Part shown: positions 1-7,977 of the stretch, piece after piece
Layout of the letters: each line of letters begins with the position of its first letter
How positions within the stretch are numbered: the first letter of the stretch is position 1
NCBI RefSeq assembly: GCF_018130145.1
Contig: NZ_JAFCMB010000005.1
Location: forward strand, 124,001 to 188,000
Origin: Bradyrhizobium sp. AUGA SZCCT0176
Lineage (GTDB): Bacteria; Pseudomonadota; Alphaproteobacteria; Rhizobiales; Xanthobacteraceae
Length of the DNA stretch: 64,000 nucleotides
Reading direction: 5' to 3'
Position numbers and translations under genes: made by a program
The notes under the pieces: model-generated
Database searches by the model: none
The model's input: only the letters and a program-made list of their open reading frames with translations
Told to the model about the DNA's origin: nothing

Positions 1-2184
1 CATGATGCCGTAGCGCGCCATTGCCGCGCGGTCGGGGACGATGTCGAGGTAATAGCCGCCGATGCCGCGTTCGGCATAGGCCGACGACGTGCCCGGCACC
101 GCCTTGAGCACCTGTTCGATCTGTTTTGCCAGCCGGTCGATCTCGTTGAGATCAGTGCCGATCACCTTGACGCCAACAGGCGTCCGGATGCCGGTCGACA
201 GCATGTCGATGCGCGCCTTGATCGGCTGGGTCCAGGCGTTGGAAACGCCGGGAAACTGCAGCGCCCGGTCCATATCGGCGGTCAGGCTCTCCACGGTGAC
301 GCCGGCCCGCCATTCCGCCTTTGGTTTGAGATTGATCACGGTCTCGAACATTTCGGAGGGGGCGGGATCGGTCGCCGTCAGGGCGCGTCCGGCCTTGCCA
401 TACACGGAAGCCACTTCCGGAAAACTTCGGATGATCCGGTCCTGGGTCTGCAGCAATTCACCGGCCTTGGTGACGGATATGCCGGGCAGTGTCGTCGGCA
501 TGTAGAGCAAAGTGCCTTCGTTGAGGTTAGGCATGAACTCGGTGCCAAGCTGCCGCGCCGGCCAGATCGTTACGGCGAGCACTGCCACCGCCAGAACGAT
601 CACCAGCACCTTGGCGCGCATCACGGCCTTGATGACGGGACGATAGACCCAGATCAGGAAGCGGTTGATCGGGTTCCTGTGCTCGGGAATGATCTTGCCG
701 CGCACGAAGATTACCATCAACGCCGGCACCAGCGTCACCGACAGCAACGCCGCCGCCGCCATCGCAAAGGTCTTGGTGAAGGCGAGCGGGCTGAACAGCC
801 GGCCTTCCTGCGATTCCAGCGTAAATATCGGCATAAACGACACGGTGATGATCATCAGGCTGAAGAACAGCGCCGGCCCCACCTGTGACGCCGCTTCGAT
901 CAGCACATCGATGCGCGATCGCCCGGGCTCGGCGCGCTCCAGATGCTTGTGTGCGTTTTCGATCATCACGATGGCCGCATCGACCATGGCGCCGATCGCG
1001 ATCGCGATGCCGCCGAGACTCATGATGTTGGAGCCGAGGCCGAGCAGCTTCATGGCGCCGAACGCCATCAGCACCCCGACCGGCAGCATCAGGATCGCGA
1101 CCAGGGCGCTGCGGACATGCAGCAGGAACACGATGCACACCAGCGCGACGATCACGCTCTCTTCGAACAGGGTGCGCTTGAGCGTATCGATCGCAGCAAC
1201 GATCAGCTCCGAGCGGTCATAGACCGCGACGATCTCGACCGATTTCGGCAGGCCGCTGGCGATCTCGGTAATCCGCTTCTTGACGTTCTGGATCACGTCC
1301 AGCGCGTTGACGCCGAACCGCTGCAGCACGATTCCGCTGGCGACTTCGCCTTCACCGTTGAGTTCGGTGATGCCGCGCCGCTCGTCCGGGCCGAGCTCGA
1401 CGCGGGCGACGTCTTTCAGCAGCACCGGCGTGCCGCCGCTACTCTTGAGCACGATATTGCCGAGGTCGTTGATGCCCTTGATGTAGCCCTTGCCGCGAAT
1501 GACGTATTCGAATTCGGACAGTTCGACGGTGCGGCCGCCGACATCGGCATTGCTGGCGCGGATCGCGTCGCGCATCTTGGGCATGGTGATGCCGAGGTCG
1601 CGCATGCGCTGCGGATCGAGCACCACGTTGTATTGCCGGACGAATCCGCCGACGCTGGCGACCTCGGCGACGCCTTCCGCCTTTGCAAGCGCGAATTTCA
1701 GATTCCAGTCCTGGATCGCGCGGGTGTCGGCGAGGTTCAGCTCTTTCGACATCACGGCGTATTGGTAGACCCAGCCGACGCCGGTGGCGTCCGGTCCCAT
1801 CGTCGGCGTCACGCCCGCGGGCAGGCGCCCCGAAGCGCTGTTGAGGAATTCCAGCACGCGCGACCGCGCCCAGTAGATGTCGGTGCCGTCCTCGAAGATC
1901 ACATAGACGAACGACACGCCGAAGAACGAGAACCCGCGCACCACCTTTGAGCGCGGCACCGTCAGCATCGCCGTGGTCAAGGGATAGGTGACCTGGTCCT
2001 CGATCACCTGCGGCGCCTGGCCGGGATACTCGGTATAGACGATCACCTGGGTGTCGGAGAGGTCGGGAATGGCGTCGAGCGGCAGATGCGCCAGCGCATA
2101 GAGGCCGGCAGCGGTAGCGAAACCGGCGCCGAACAGCACCAGCAGCAGATTGCGGGCCGACCACGCGATCAGGCGGGCGATCAT
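1..2184 (-). CDS. cusA: CusA/CzcA-type heavy-metal RND efflux pump (partial, C-terminus beyond window)
   Basis: Inner-membrane proton-driven pump of the heavy-metal-exporting RND family. It would work with the adjacent adaptor and an outer-membrane channel to expel metal from the periplasm or cytoplasm. The frame is open from an ATG at 2184 to the window edge, giving 728 of roughly 1050 residues. The N-terminus is the first transmembrane helix, followed by the porter region. Helix 4 carries GAMVDAAIVMIENAHK with the proton-relay Asp at residue 402; this wording matches CusA-type pumps for monovalent Cu(I)/Ag(I) rather than CzcA-type pumps for divalent ions (family knowledge). The start overlaps the adaptor stop by four bases (ATGA), so the two are translationally coupled. 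The substrate is inferred from the helix-4 motif and from the Cys/Met-rich neighbours; the methionine relay was not checked. Confidence 0.93.
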   Translation of the reverse strand, partial: MIARLIAWSARNLLLVLFGAGFATAAGLYALAHLPLDAIPDLSDTQVIVYTEYPGQAPQVIEDQVTYPLTTAMLTVPRSKVVRGFSFFGVSFVYVIFEDGTDIYWARSRVLEFLNSASGRLPAGVTPTMGPDATGVGWVYQYAVMSKELNLADTRAIQDWNLKFALAKAEGVAEVASVGGFVRQYNVVLDPQRMRDLGITMPKMRDAIRASNADVGGRTVELSEFEYVIRGKGYIKGINDLGNIVLKSSGGTPVLLKDVARVELGPDERRGITELNGEGEVASGIVLQRFGVNALDVIQNVKKRITEIASGLPKSVEIVAVYDRSELIVAAIDTLKRTLFEESVIVALVCIVFLLHVRSALVAILMLPVGVLMAFGAMKLLGLGSNIMSLGGIAIAIGAMVDAAIVMIENAHKHLERAEPGRSRIDVLIEAASQVGPALFFSLMIITVSFMPIFTLESQEGRLFSPLAFTKTFAMAAAALLSVTLVPALMVIFVRGKIIPEHRNPINRFLIWVYRPVIKAVMRAKVLVIVLAVAVLAVTIWPARQLGTEFMPNLNEGTLLYMPTTLPGISVTKAGELLQTQDRIIRSFPEVASVYGKAGRALTATDPAPSEMFETVINLKPKAEWRAGVTVESLTADMDRALQFPGVSNAWTQPIKARIDMLSTGIRTPVGVKVIGTDLNEIDRLAKQIEQVLKAVPGTSSAYAERGIGGYYLDIVPDRAAMARYGIM

Positions 2185-3593
2185 TGCTGCGCTCCGTCGG
2201 CAAAGCCCTTCAGCGCGGCCTTCAGATTGCTTTCCGCATCGATCAGGAAGTTCGCCGAGACCACTACCGGCTCGCCTTCGCTGACGCCGTCGCGCACCTC
2301 CACATAACCGTCGCCGCGATGGCCGAGCTTGACTTCGCGGGGCTCGAAGCGGCCTTCGCCTTTGTCGACGAGCACCGCCTGGCGCCGGCCGGTGTCCATC
2401 ACGGCGCTCTCCGGGATTGTCAGCACCGGCGCGGAGCTGCCGATATCGATCTCGGCATCGACATACATGTCGTGGATCAGCACCAGGTCGGGATTGGCAA
2501 GCTCTATTCGCAGGCGCCCGGTGCGTGTCTCCTTGTTGATCTGCGGATAGATGACGCTGATCGTCCCGGTGAATGTGCGGCCCGGAAAACCGCGCGCCTT
2601 GACGGTCGCCGGTTGCCCGAGCGCGAGCATCCCCATGTCGCGTTCGGCGACGTCGATGATCGCCCAGAGCTGCCTGTGGTCGGCGATCCGGAACAGCACT
2701 TCGCCCGGCTGCGCGCGCGCGCCCTCGATGGCGTTGCGCTCGAGCACGATGCCGTCACGCGGTGAAGTCCATTCGATGCCGATCGGAACCGTCCGGCTCT
2801 TCTCCATCGCCGCGATGGCCGCTTCGGGCACGTCGAGATTCATCAGCCGCTGCCGTGAACCTTTGCCATAGGTGGCGTCGGTCCCGATGGCCTTGGAGTT
2901 GATGGTTGAAATGTACTCGGCCGACGCCGACGAAACCGCCGGACTGTAGACTTCCATCAAGGGCTGGCCCTGGGCGACGTGGCTCCCGGTGGTGACGTTC
3001 GCGACCTTCTGGATATAGCTTTCGGCCCGCATCGCGATCACGGAGACGCGGCGTTCGTCGAGCTGAATGGTGCCCGGCGCGTGGATCGTGCTGCGGATGG
3101 TGCGCGGCGCCGCGGGCTCCGACCTGACGCCGGTGCGCTGGATTTTCCCCGGCGACAGCTTTACCGAGCCGTCATCGCTGTCTTCGCCCTCATAGACGGC
3201 GATGTAGTCCATCCCCATCGAATCCTTCTTGGGGGTGGGGGAGGTGTCCGGCAGTCCCATCGGGTTGCGGTAGTATTTGATCTTGCGATCAGCGCCGCCG
3301 GCGGACGCGGCCGGCGCTGTCTTCTCGAGAGCGTCCAGATCGAAACTCACGTCGGCCCCGGCGGGAACGGCGCGATAGTCGCGGCCGTCGGGCGTCTTTT
3401 TCGGCGTCAGCGAATACGACGGTTTGCCGTCCGGATCCTGATAATAGATCGGCGCGCGGCTCTCGTCGGCCGCAGCGCGCGTGATCATGGCGATGGTCCG
3501 CGCGGGCAGTCCCTGCGCGCCGGCGAGGACGAGCCCGGCACCCGCCGCCGCGATCAACACGGCGGTGGCGCTTGCGATGATGGCGGGGTTCAT
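2181..3593 (-). CDS. cusB: CusB-like efflux RND periplasmic adaptor with two heavy-metal-binding repeats
   Basis: Membrane-fusion protein (470 aa) linking the pump to the outer-membrane channel. Residues 1-30 form a membrane anchor or signal. Two copies of the short heavy-metal-binding domain follow, at about 49-76 and 107-134. The second keeps three Met residues (PMG at 111-113 and SMGMD at 125-129), while the first has lost them (PDG, PDGRD) and is probably not a metal site. Lipoyl/hairpin and beta-barrel parts follow, including IAMRAESYIQKV and PRDGIVLERNAIEGA. The gene overlaps both neighbours by four bases (ATGA), indicating one mRNA. The adaptor assignment is firm. The Cu/Ag substrate is inferred from the Met-type motif and from the CusA motif next door. 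Confidence 0.9.
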   Translation of the reverse strand: MNPAIIASATAVLIAAAGAGLVLAGAQGLPARTIAMITRAAADESRAPIYYQDPDGKPSYSLTPKKTPDGRDYRAVPAGADVSFDLDALEKTAPAASAGGADRKIKYYRNPMGLPDTSPTPKKDSMGMDYIAVYEGEDSDDGSVKLSPGKIQRTGVRSEPAAPRTIRSTIHAPGTIQLDERRVSVIAMRAESYIQKVANVTTGSHVAQGQPLMEVYSPAVSSASAEYISTINSKAIGTDATYGKGSRQRLMNLDVPEAAIAAMEKSRTVPIGIEWTSPRDGIVLERNAIEGARAQPGEVLFRIADHRQLWAIIDVAERDMGMLALGQPATVKARGFPGRTFTGTISVIYPQINKETRTGRLRIELANPDLVLIHDMYVDAEIDIGSSAPVLTIPESAVMDTGRRQAVLVDKGEGRFEPREVKLGHRGDGYVEVRDGVSEGEPVVVSANFLIDAESNLKAALKGFADGAQQ

Positions 3594-3997
3594 TTCTGCG
3601 CCGTGATGACAAGCTTGTTGTCGATGGTACCGGTCTCGCCCTGGACCTTCGCGCCGAGCGAAAGCTGCCAGCGGCCGGCCATGCCGAATGTCGCCTTGAA
3701 CTTATAGGTACCTGGCTCGGCACCCGGCACCGGCGTGAGCTTGGTCGCCATTTCCTGCATGCCATCCGGAGCCATGTCGAGGCGGGTGGCAAAGATGACG
3801 GCATCCGGTACCGGCTTTCCGGTCTTTGTGTTCATCAGCCGAACGGTGATGGTCTTGTCGGGTCCGGCCTGGACGGCCTGATCGACGAGTTCGAACTTGT
3901 AGTCCTTGATGTCAGCGAGCGCGGCCGTACTTGCGCCGCCGATAGCGGCAACGATCAGCGCGGCCCGCAAGGCGCGCGCGTGGGTGAACGTCTTCAT
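3590..3997 (-). CDS. YtkA/FixH-like secreted protein of the metal efflux operon
   Basis: Small exported protein of 135 aa. The ATG at 3997 is preferred because a GAGGAT ribosome site lies about seven bases upstream and the product then begins with a signal peptide (MKTFTHARALRAALIVAAIGG, cleavage near the AALA at 25-28). A frame 17 codons longer lacks these features. The mature part resembles the YtkA-like beta-sandwich: KTITVRLMNTKTGKPVPDA, then GTYKFKATFGMAGRWQLSL. Proteins of this type often accompany copper efflux adaptors, sometimes fused to them. It overlaps the adaptor start by four bases. A role in periplasmic metal handling or in helping the adaptor is inferred from context only. Confidence 0.75.
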   Translation of the reverse strand: MKTFTHARALRAALIVAAIGGASTAALADIKDYKFELVDQAVQAGPDKTITVRLMNTKTGKPVPDAVIFATRLDMAPDGMQEMATKLTPVPGAEPGTYKFKATFGMAGRWQLSLGAKVQGETGTIDNKLVITAQK

Positions 3998-4080
3998 TTT
4001 CAATATCCTCGATTGTCCTGGATCTGCCGCGCTGGCGGCATGGATCACCGGCGCACCAAAGCGCCGCGAAAAATCAGGCG

Positions 4081-4452
4081 TTAAGCCGAATGGACCAGGA
4101 GTCGGGGAGGTCTTGGCGGGGGATGTTGGCCGAGGCTATCCGCTTCGGGGTCGCTGCCGGGCACCAGCAGCCGGACCGTGACGGGCCGAATTTCAATCAT
4201 TCCGGCCGGCGATGGCGCGTGAAAATTGGTGACCATGCAGAGCGCCATCAGCGGGCACTGGTCGCAATCCATGGGCACGGATTTGTCCGGGCAGCATGGC
4301 ATGTCGGCGGCCATTTCAGCCATCTCCGCCGCCACCGGCGCAGCCATGGCCATCCCGCTGCCCGCATTCACAGGCCGGGAAAGCGGCGCAAACACGAGCC
4401 CGGCGATCACAAAGATCGCCAGCAGTCGGGAAAGGTGGATCGAGATTTTCAC
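4081..4452 (-). CDS. Small secreted Cys/Met-rich protein, first gene of the efflux operon
   Basis: A 123-aa protein with an N-terminal signal or anchor (about 1-30) followed by a Met/Ala-rich stretch and a cysteine cluster: CC at 53-54, then Cys63, Cys66 and Cys72 (CCPDK, MDCDQC, PLMALC). The spacing suggests metal or disulphide chemistry. It lies 83 bases upstream of the YtkA-like gene on the same strand and is probably the promoter-proximal gene of the operon. I recognise no characterised family. A copper-sensing or copper-buffering role is a guess from composition and location. Confidence 0.6.
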   Translation of the reverse strand: MKISIHLSRLLAIFVIAGLVFAPLSRPVNAGSGMAMAAPVAAEMAEMAADMPCCPDKSVPMDCDQCPLMALCMVTNFHAPSPAGMIEIRPVTVRLLVPGSDPEADSLGQHPPPRPPRLLVHSA

Positions 4453-4770
4453 AGGCGCATTTTCTCACGAACCGGCCGCCAAGGAAACCGCTGCGAACCC
4501 CTAACCGGATCACTAATCCGCCAGAATTCCGGAGCGGACGGCTTGATTTGCCTCAAATGGCCGACCGCTGGCGGGCGATCCAGCATCCCCGGATCCGGAT
4601 GGGAGAGCCAAAACGGCACAAGCGCGCGCCGTGAACGCAAGGCCCCCGCGGAGGTTGCAAGCCAGCGCTATTCTACGGACTGTTGTGCCCTGGCAACAGT
4701 CCGGCACACAAGGCTCTGATACAGTCTAGGTACATTTACTGAGTCCTGAACGGATCTACCGGAGGTTACT
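4453..4770. promoter_or_regulatory. Divergent intergenic region between efflux operon and outer-membrane protein gene
   Basis: About 318 bases with no gene. It must carry the promoters of both divergent units. The one clear structure is the inverted repeat at 4677-4702, listed separately. A good ribosome site, GGAGG at 4761-4765, sits five bases before the GTG start of the barrel protein. No confident -35/-10 pair was identified. Confidence 0.4.
4677..4702. promoter_or_regulatory. Perfect 9-bp inverted repeat upstream of the outer-membrane protein gene
   Basis: GGACTGTTG at 4677-4685 and CAACAGTCC at 4694-4702 form perfect arms separated by eight bases, 68 bases before the start codon. It could be an operator, or a hairpin in the 5' leader that stabilises the mRNA or is bound by a small RNA. 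No T-run follows, so it is not a terminator. Confidence 0.4.
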
Positions 4771-5610
4771 GTGAAAAAACTGGTTGTTGCACTGCTCTTG
4801 GTCGCTGCGGGTACTGTCGGCGCATCTGCCGCGGACCTTGGCCCTCGGACCTATAGCAAGGCGCCCGTTGCGGTGGCCCCGATCTATAACTGGACCGGGT
4901 TTTACGTCGGTCTGAACGCCGGCGGCGCCTGGAATGACTCCAATCCGACCACCAGGACGCTGTTTCCGGTGGCATCCTACTTTGCCGACAGCAGCGTGAC
5001 GGCCATTGGGATTGCCGGCGAGCAGAAGGTCAATCGCTCCGGTTTCACCGGCGGCGTGACCGGTGGATACAACTGGCAGATCAACAATGCCGTGGTTGGC
5101 CTCGAGGCCGATTTCAACTATTTCGGCGTAAGGGGATCGACCGCCAACACCACGGTCTATCCGTGCTGCGCGCCGACCTCCTTCACCATTAATTCGTCGG
5201 TATCCACCGACTGGTTGGCAACGGTTCGTGGGCGCGTCGGCTTTCTCGCAACGCCAGCCTTCCTGATCTACGGCACCGGCGGTCTTGCCGTCGCCAACGT
5301 GAAGGCCAACTACCTCTTCACCGATACCTTCGCGGCGGCCAATGAATCCGCCTCGATCTCTTCGACCCGGTATGGCTGGACCGCCGGCGTCGGTGGCGAA
5401 TATGCCCTGATGAACGGTTGGTCGATCAAGGCCGAATATCTTTACGTCGATCTCGGCCGGGCCAGCACGACCAGCAACAACCTGTCGGTCTTTGCGGGTG
5501 CGACTCCCTTGCCGCTCCAGACCTTCACCCATACCGTCAATTTGACCTCGAACATCGGCCGGGTGGGCATCAACTACAAGTTCGGCGGCCCGGTCGTCGC
5601 CAAATATTGA
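4771..5610 (+). CDS. Outer-membrane beta-barrel protein (Omp25/RopB-like family)
   Basis: An exported barrel protein of 279 aa, starting with GTG five bases after a GGAGG ribosome site. The signal peptide is about residues 1-20 (KKLVVALLLVAAGTVGASA). The mature protein has the family opening NWTGFYVGLNAGGAW, glycine-rich beta strands such as GGVTGGYNW, and ends RVGINYKFGGPVVAKY with a terminal aromatic residue, as barrel proteins usually do. Such proteins are abundant, eight-stranded and structural in Rhizobiales outer membranes. It is a single-gene unit with its own terminator. Confidence 0.88.
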   Translation: MKKLVVALLLVAAGTVGASAADLGPRTYSKAPVAVAPIYNWTGFYVGLNAGGAWNDSNPTTRTLFPVASYFADSSVTAIGIAGEQKVNRSGFTGGVTGGYNWQINNAVVGLEADFNYFGVRGSTANTTVYPCCAPTSFTINSSVSTDWLATVRGRVGFLATPAFLIYGTGGLAVANVKANYLFTDTFAAANESASISSTRYGWTAGVGGEYALMNGWSIKAEYLYVDLGRASTTSNNLSVFAGATPLPLQTFTHTVNLTSNIGRVGINYKFGGPVVAKY

Positions 5611-5649
5611 TTTGACGTCTGGATATTCCTGCTGACCGCAGCAGGCGAA

Positions 5650-5678
5650 AGCCCCGGCATCGCCGGGGCTTTTTTTTT
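5650..5678 (+). terminator. Rho-independent terminator after the outer-membrane protein gene
   Basis: Perfect 9-bp stem AGCCCCGGC / GCCGGGGCT with a three-base ATC loop (5650-5670), running directly into nine T residues. It lies 40 bases after the stop codon and is the clearest intrinsic terminator in the window. Confidence 0.93.
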
Positions 5679-5876
5679 GTATCGATGGAAGGCGCAGCGC
5701 AAGCGCCAGAATGGCCTTCGTTCCCGTTCCACCGGATTACATTTCCGTAATCCGCCGTGCCCGCTTCGCCCGCCGCGGCGCCTCGACGCAGCACGGCTTC
5801 TTGAAGGGGCCCCGGCGGGCTTCCTACATCTGGGATGCCTGTCACGGCGCATCGCCGCGGCAGCAGGGAGACAAGT

Positions 5877-6815
5877 ATGAGCTATTTCAAGACTGCCATT
5901 CTCTTGGCCGGTCTTACCGGCCTCTTCATGGGCGTCGGCTATCTCTTCGGCGGGGCCACCGGCGCCATGATCGCGCTTGTGATCGCCGCCGCGACCAATC
6001 TGTTCGCCTACTGGAACTCGGACCGCATGGTGCTGTCGATGTACGGCGCCCATGAGGTCGACCGGCAAACCGCGCCCGACCTTTACAACCTCGTGGCTGA
6101 GCTTGCCGGGCGCGCCGGCCTGCCGATGCCGCGCGTCTTCGTGATGGACGAGGCGCAGCCCAACGCGTTCGCCACCGGCCGCAATCCGCAGAACGCGGCG
6201 GTTGCCGTGACCACGGGCCTGATGCACTCGCTCAGCCGCGAGGAACTGGCCGGCGTGATCGCGCACGAGCTCGCGCACATCAAGAACCACGACACGTTGC
6301 TGATGACGATCACCGCGACCATTGCCGGCGCCATCTCGATGGTGGCGCAGTTCGGCGCGTTCTTCGGCGGCAACCGCGACAACAACCACGGCCCCGGCAT
6401 CATCGGCTCGATCGCGATGATGATCCTGGCGCCGCTCGGCGCCATGCTGGTGCAGATGGCGATCAGCCGGACGCGCGAATACGCCGCCGACGATCTCGGT
6501 GCGCGCATCGTGGGTCAGCCGATGTGGCTTGCGTCTGCGCTGTCCAAGATTGCCGGCGCGGCGCACCAGGTGCCGAACATGGAGGCCGAGCGCAATCCGG
6601 CGACGGCGCACATGTTCATCATCAACCCGCTTTCGGGACACGGCGTCGACAATCTGTTCACGACGCACCCCTCGACCGAGAACCGCATCGCCGCCCTGCA
6701 GCAGCTCGCGGCGGAGTTGGGCGCGGGCAGCACGGCTTCCGCTGGTGCCGGTCGCAACACGCCGCGCCGCGGTCCGTGGGGCCGCCCCTCGGCCTCGCGC
6801 GGCCCGTGGGGATGA
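5877..6815 (+). CDS. htpX: Membrane zinc metalloprotease HtpX
   Basis: M48-family inner-membrane protease of 312 aa that takes part in quality control of misfolded membrane proteins. The ATG at 5877 follows GGGAG and gives the usual N-terminal helix pair ([20 protein letters not shown], then [15 protein letters not shown]). The zinc motif HELAH is at residues 130-134. The third ligand is probably the Glu of [10 protein letters not shown]. Two more helices lie between them, around [11 protein letters not shown] and [15 protein letters not shown]. The C-terminal tail is rich in Gly/Pro/Arg and ends RGPWG. The frame also runs 14 codons upstream, but those residues are not HtpX-like. Confidence 0.95.
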   Translation: MSYFKTAILLAGLTGLFMGVGYLFGGATGAMIALVIAAATNLFAYWNSDRMVLSMYGAHEVDRQTAPDLYNLVAELAGRAGLPMPRVFVMDEAQPNAFATGRNPQNAAVAVTTGLMHSLSREELAGVIAHELAHIKNHDTLLMTITATIAGAISMVAQFGAFFGGNRDNNHGPGIIGSIAMMILAPLGAMLVQMAISRTREYAADDLGARIVGQPMWLASALSKIAGAAHQVPNMEAERNPATAHMFIINPLSGHGVDNLFTTHPSTENRIAALQQLAAELGAGSTASAGAGRNTPRRGPWGRPSASRGPWG

Positions 6816-6835
6816 AGCTGTAGGTCTCCCACTTT

Positions 6836-6964
6836 CGTCATTCCGGGACGCGCCACTTGGCGCGGGCCCGGAATCCATTAGGCCGCATGCGCTGTCGCTC
6901 GCTGGATTCCGGGCTCTCGCTACGCGAGCCCTCAGATGCACAATTGCGCATCGGGGAATGACGA
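6836..6964. repeat. Intergenic palindromic repeat, CGTCATTCCGGG family (copy 1)
   Basis: Begins CGTCATTCCGGGACGCGCC and ends GGGGAATGACG, so the ends are inverted copies. It contains internal short palindromes (CGCGCC/GGCGCG, CTCGCTACGCGAG). Three more copies of the family are at 18991, 35345 and 38970. It lies just after htpX, where it may act as an mRNA 3' hairpin. Confidence 0.75.
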
Positions 6965-6984
6965 CGGAGAGATCTGCGACAAAT

Positions 6985-7283
6985 TAACCCGACGGGCAAA
7001 ATTACGCTTCCCTCGTCGGGCAAATCAGCGGTTTGAATCGTCGCGTCCCGCCCGACAAGAGGGGCGTTGCGCACGTCACGAACGCGCGGCGGGATGCGGT
7101 GGACGCTTGTTTGCGCTGAGACGACGGCGTGGATTAAGCGTACGGCAAAACCGTGTGGTCCTGGCGCCCGTTGCCGGCGTCAAGCTGTCGGAGAAGCGTG
7201 AGCGGAAACGATAGCGACGGAGTCAACCAAGAACTCGTCTCCGGGGAGATCACGGCATAAGCCGTAAAGCCATTGCGCAGGGA
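6985..7283. repeat. Left part of a conserved non-coding repeat block, interrupted at its end
   Basis: No convincing gene lies between htpX and 7439. This stretch (CCCGACGGGCAAAATTACGC, GTCGGGCAAATCAGCG, ACGAACGCGCGGCGGGATGC, GTGTGGTCCTGGCGCCC, ending GCCATTGCGCAGGGA) matches wording I recall from repeated intergenic blocks in Bradyrhizobium and Rhodopseudomonas genomes. The expected continuation (AGGCCGGGTGTTC...) is not here but at 9321 onward, with the integrase segment between. The match is from memory, not a search. Confidence 0.5.
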
Positions 7284-7438
7284 GGCTATCGGCACAAAAA
7301 ACGTCGATATATCAACGCGGTGGGCCTGATGTGTCCACCATGGGGTCACTTCGAGACCAACGATTCAAAGAAAGTCCTGTAAAGTTTTTTTCGCGCCGGG
7401 CGCGCTGGTCGGGCTACGCTCCCCGGATGACGAATCCC

Positions 7439-7807
7439 ATGACCAAAATCCTCCCGGTGGCTGTAGCTGTTCTGCTCGCTGCATCAGGAAACGTGAGCGC
7501 TGAGACCGCGCTTCAGGCGACAGCGTCGTGCCGGGAAGTTGTGAAGGGCCTGAGGTCCGATGGTCAAATCGCGGTTGGCCCTGCTGGCCAATTCTGTTGG
7601 GGAGCTTTTGACGTACTCCAGAAAATGTCACGTATCATAAATACATCCAGTTCGCCCGTCCTCGGCATGTGTCCCGGCGAGAAGGTTACGCGGTCGCAAA
7701 TGATTTTAGTATTCCTGAAGTATGCCGACAATAACCCTGCCCTGTTGCATGATGATTTCCCGTTCATCGCATTGCGGGCGCTCCAAGAAGCGTTTCCGTG
7801 CAAGTGA
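7439..7807 (+). CDS. Secreted Rap1a/Tai immunity-like protein
   Basis: A 122-aa product with a signal peptide (residues 1-21, TKILPVAVAVLLAASGNVSA). The mature part carries four cysteines (31, 53, 78, 121) and the family pattern: a Cys before a short helix (SCREVVKGL), GQFCWGAFDVLQ, MCPGEKVTRSQMILVFLKYA, and C-terminal ALQEAFPCK. Rap1a and Tai proteins were described as periplasmic immunity proteins against type VI secretion amidases. Here there is no effector or secretion gene beside it, so immunity is not shown. Upstream in-frame ATG codons at 7331 and 7427 are possible, but the 7439 start gives a clean signal peptide. Its base composition is lower in GC than its surroundings. Confidence 0.65.
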   Translation: MTKILPVAVAVLLAASGNVSAETALQATASCREVVKGLRSDGQIAVGPAGQFCWGAFDVLQKMSRIINTSSSPVLGMCPGEKVTRSQMILVFLKYADNNPALLHDDFPFIALRALQEAFPCK

Positions 7808-7842
7808 ACGGTCCAAGGGACCAAGACGCCGGTTTCGCAACC

Positions 7843-7977
7843 GCAGCCTCCGCGCAACAGCGCGCGATCTACGATGCGCGCGGCAAGGTGATCGGCCGCG
7901 AGTCCAGCAGCAGCAATACAACGACGGTCTACGATTCCGGCGGGGCAGCGTCGGCCGGTTCACAACGACGCCATTGA
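7843..7977 (+). pseudogene. Fragment of a YDxRGK-repeat protein
   Basis: In the frame ending at the TGA at 7975-7977 one can read ASAQQRAIYDARGKVIGRES, a Ser-rich stretch, then TTTVYDSGG. This resembles the C-terminal repeats of short Bradyrhizobium proteins built of YDARGxVxGR units. No start or signal sequence remains, and the frame runs back into the Rap1a-like gene. It ends tail-to-tail inside the recombinase gene, so it is best read as a leftover from an earlier rearrangement. Confidence 0.4.

Noticed and set aside
943..1950. Plus-strand frame of 335 codons opposite cusA
   Set aside because: His/Asp/Arg-rich shadow of the RND pump gene, which reads cleanly on the minus strand with helices and the proton-relay motif.
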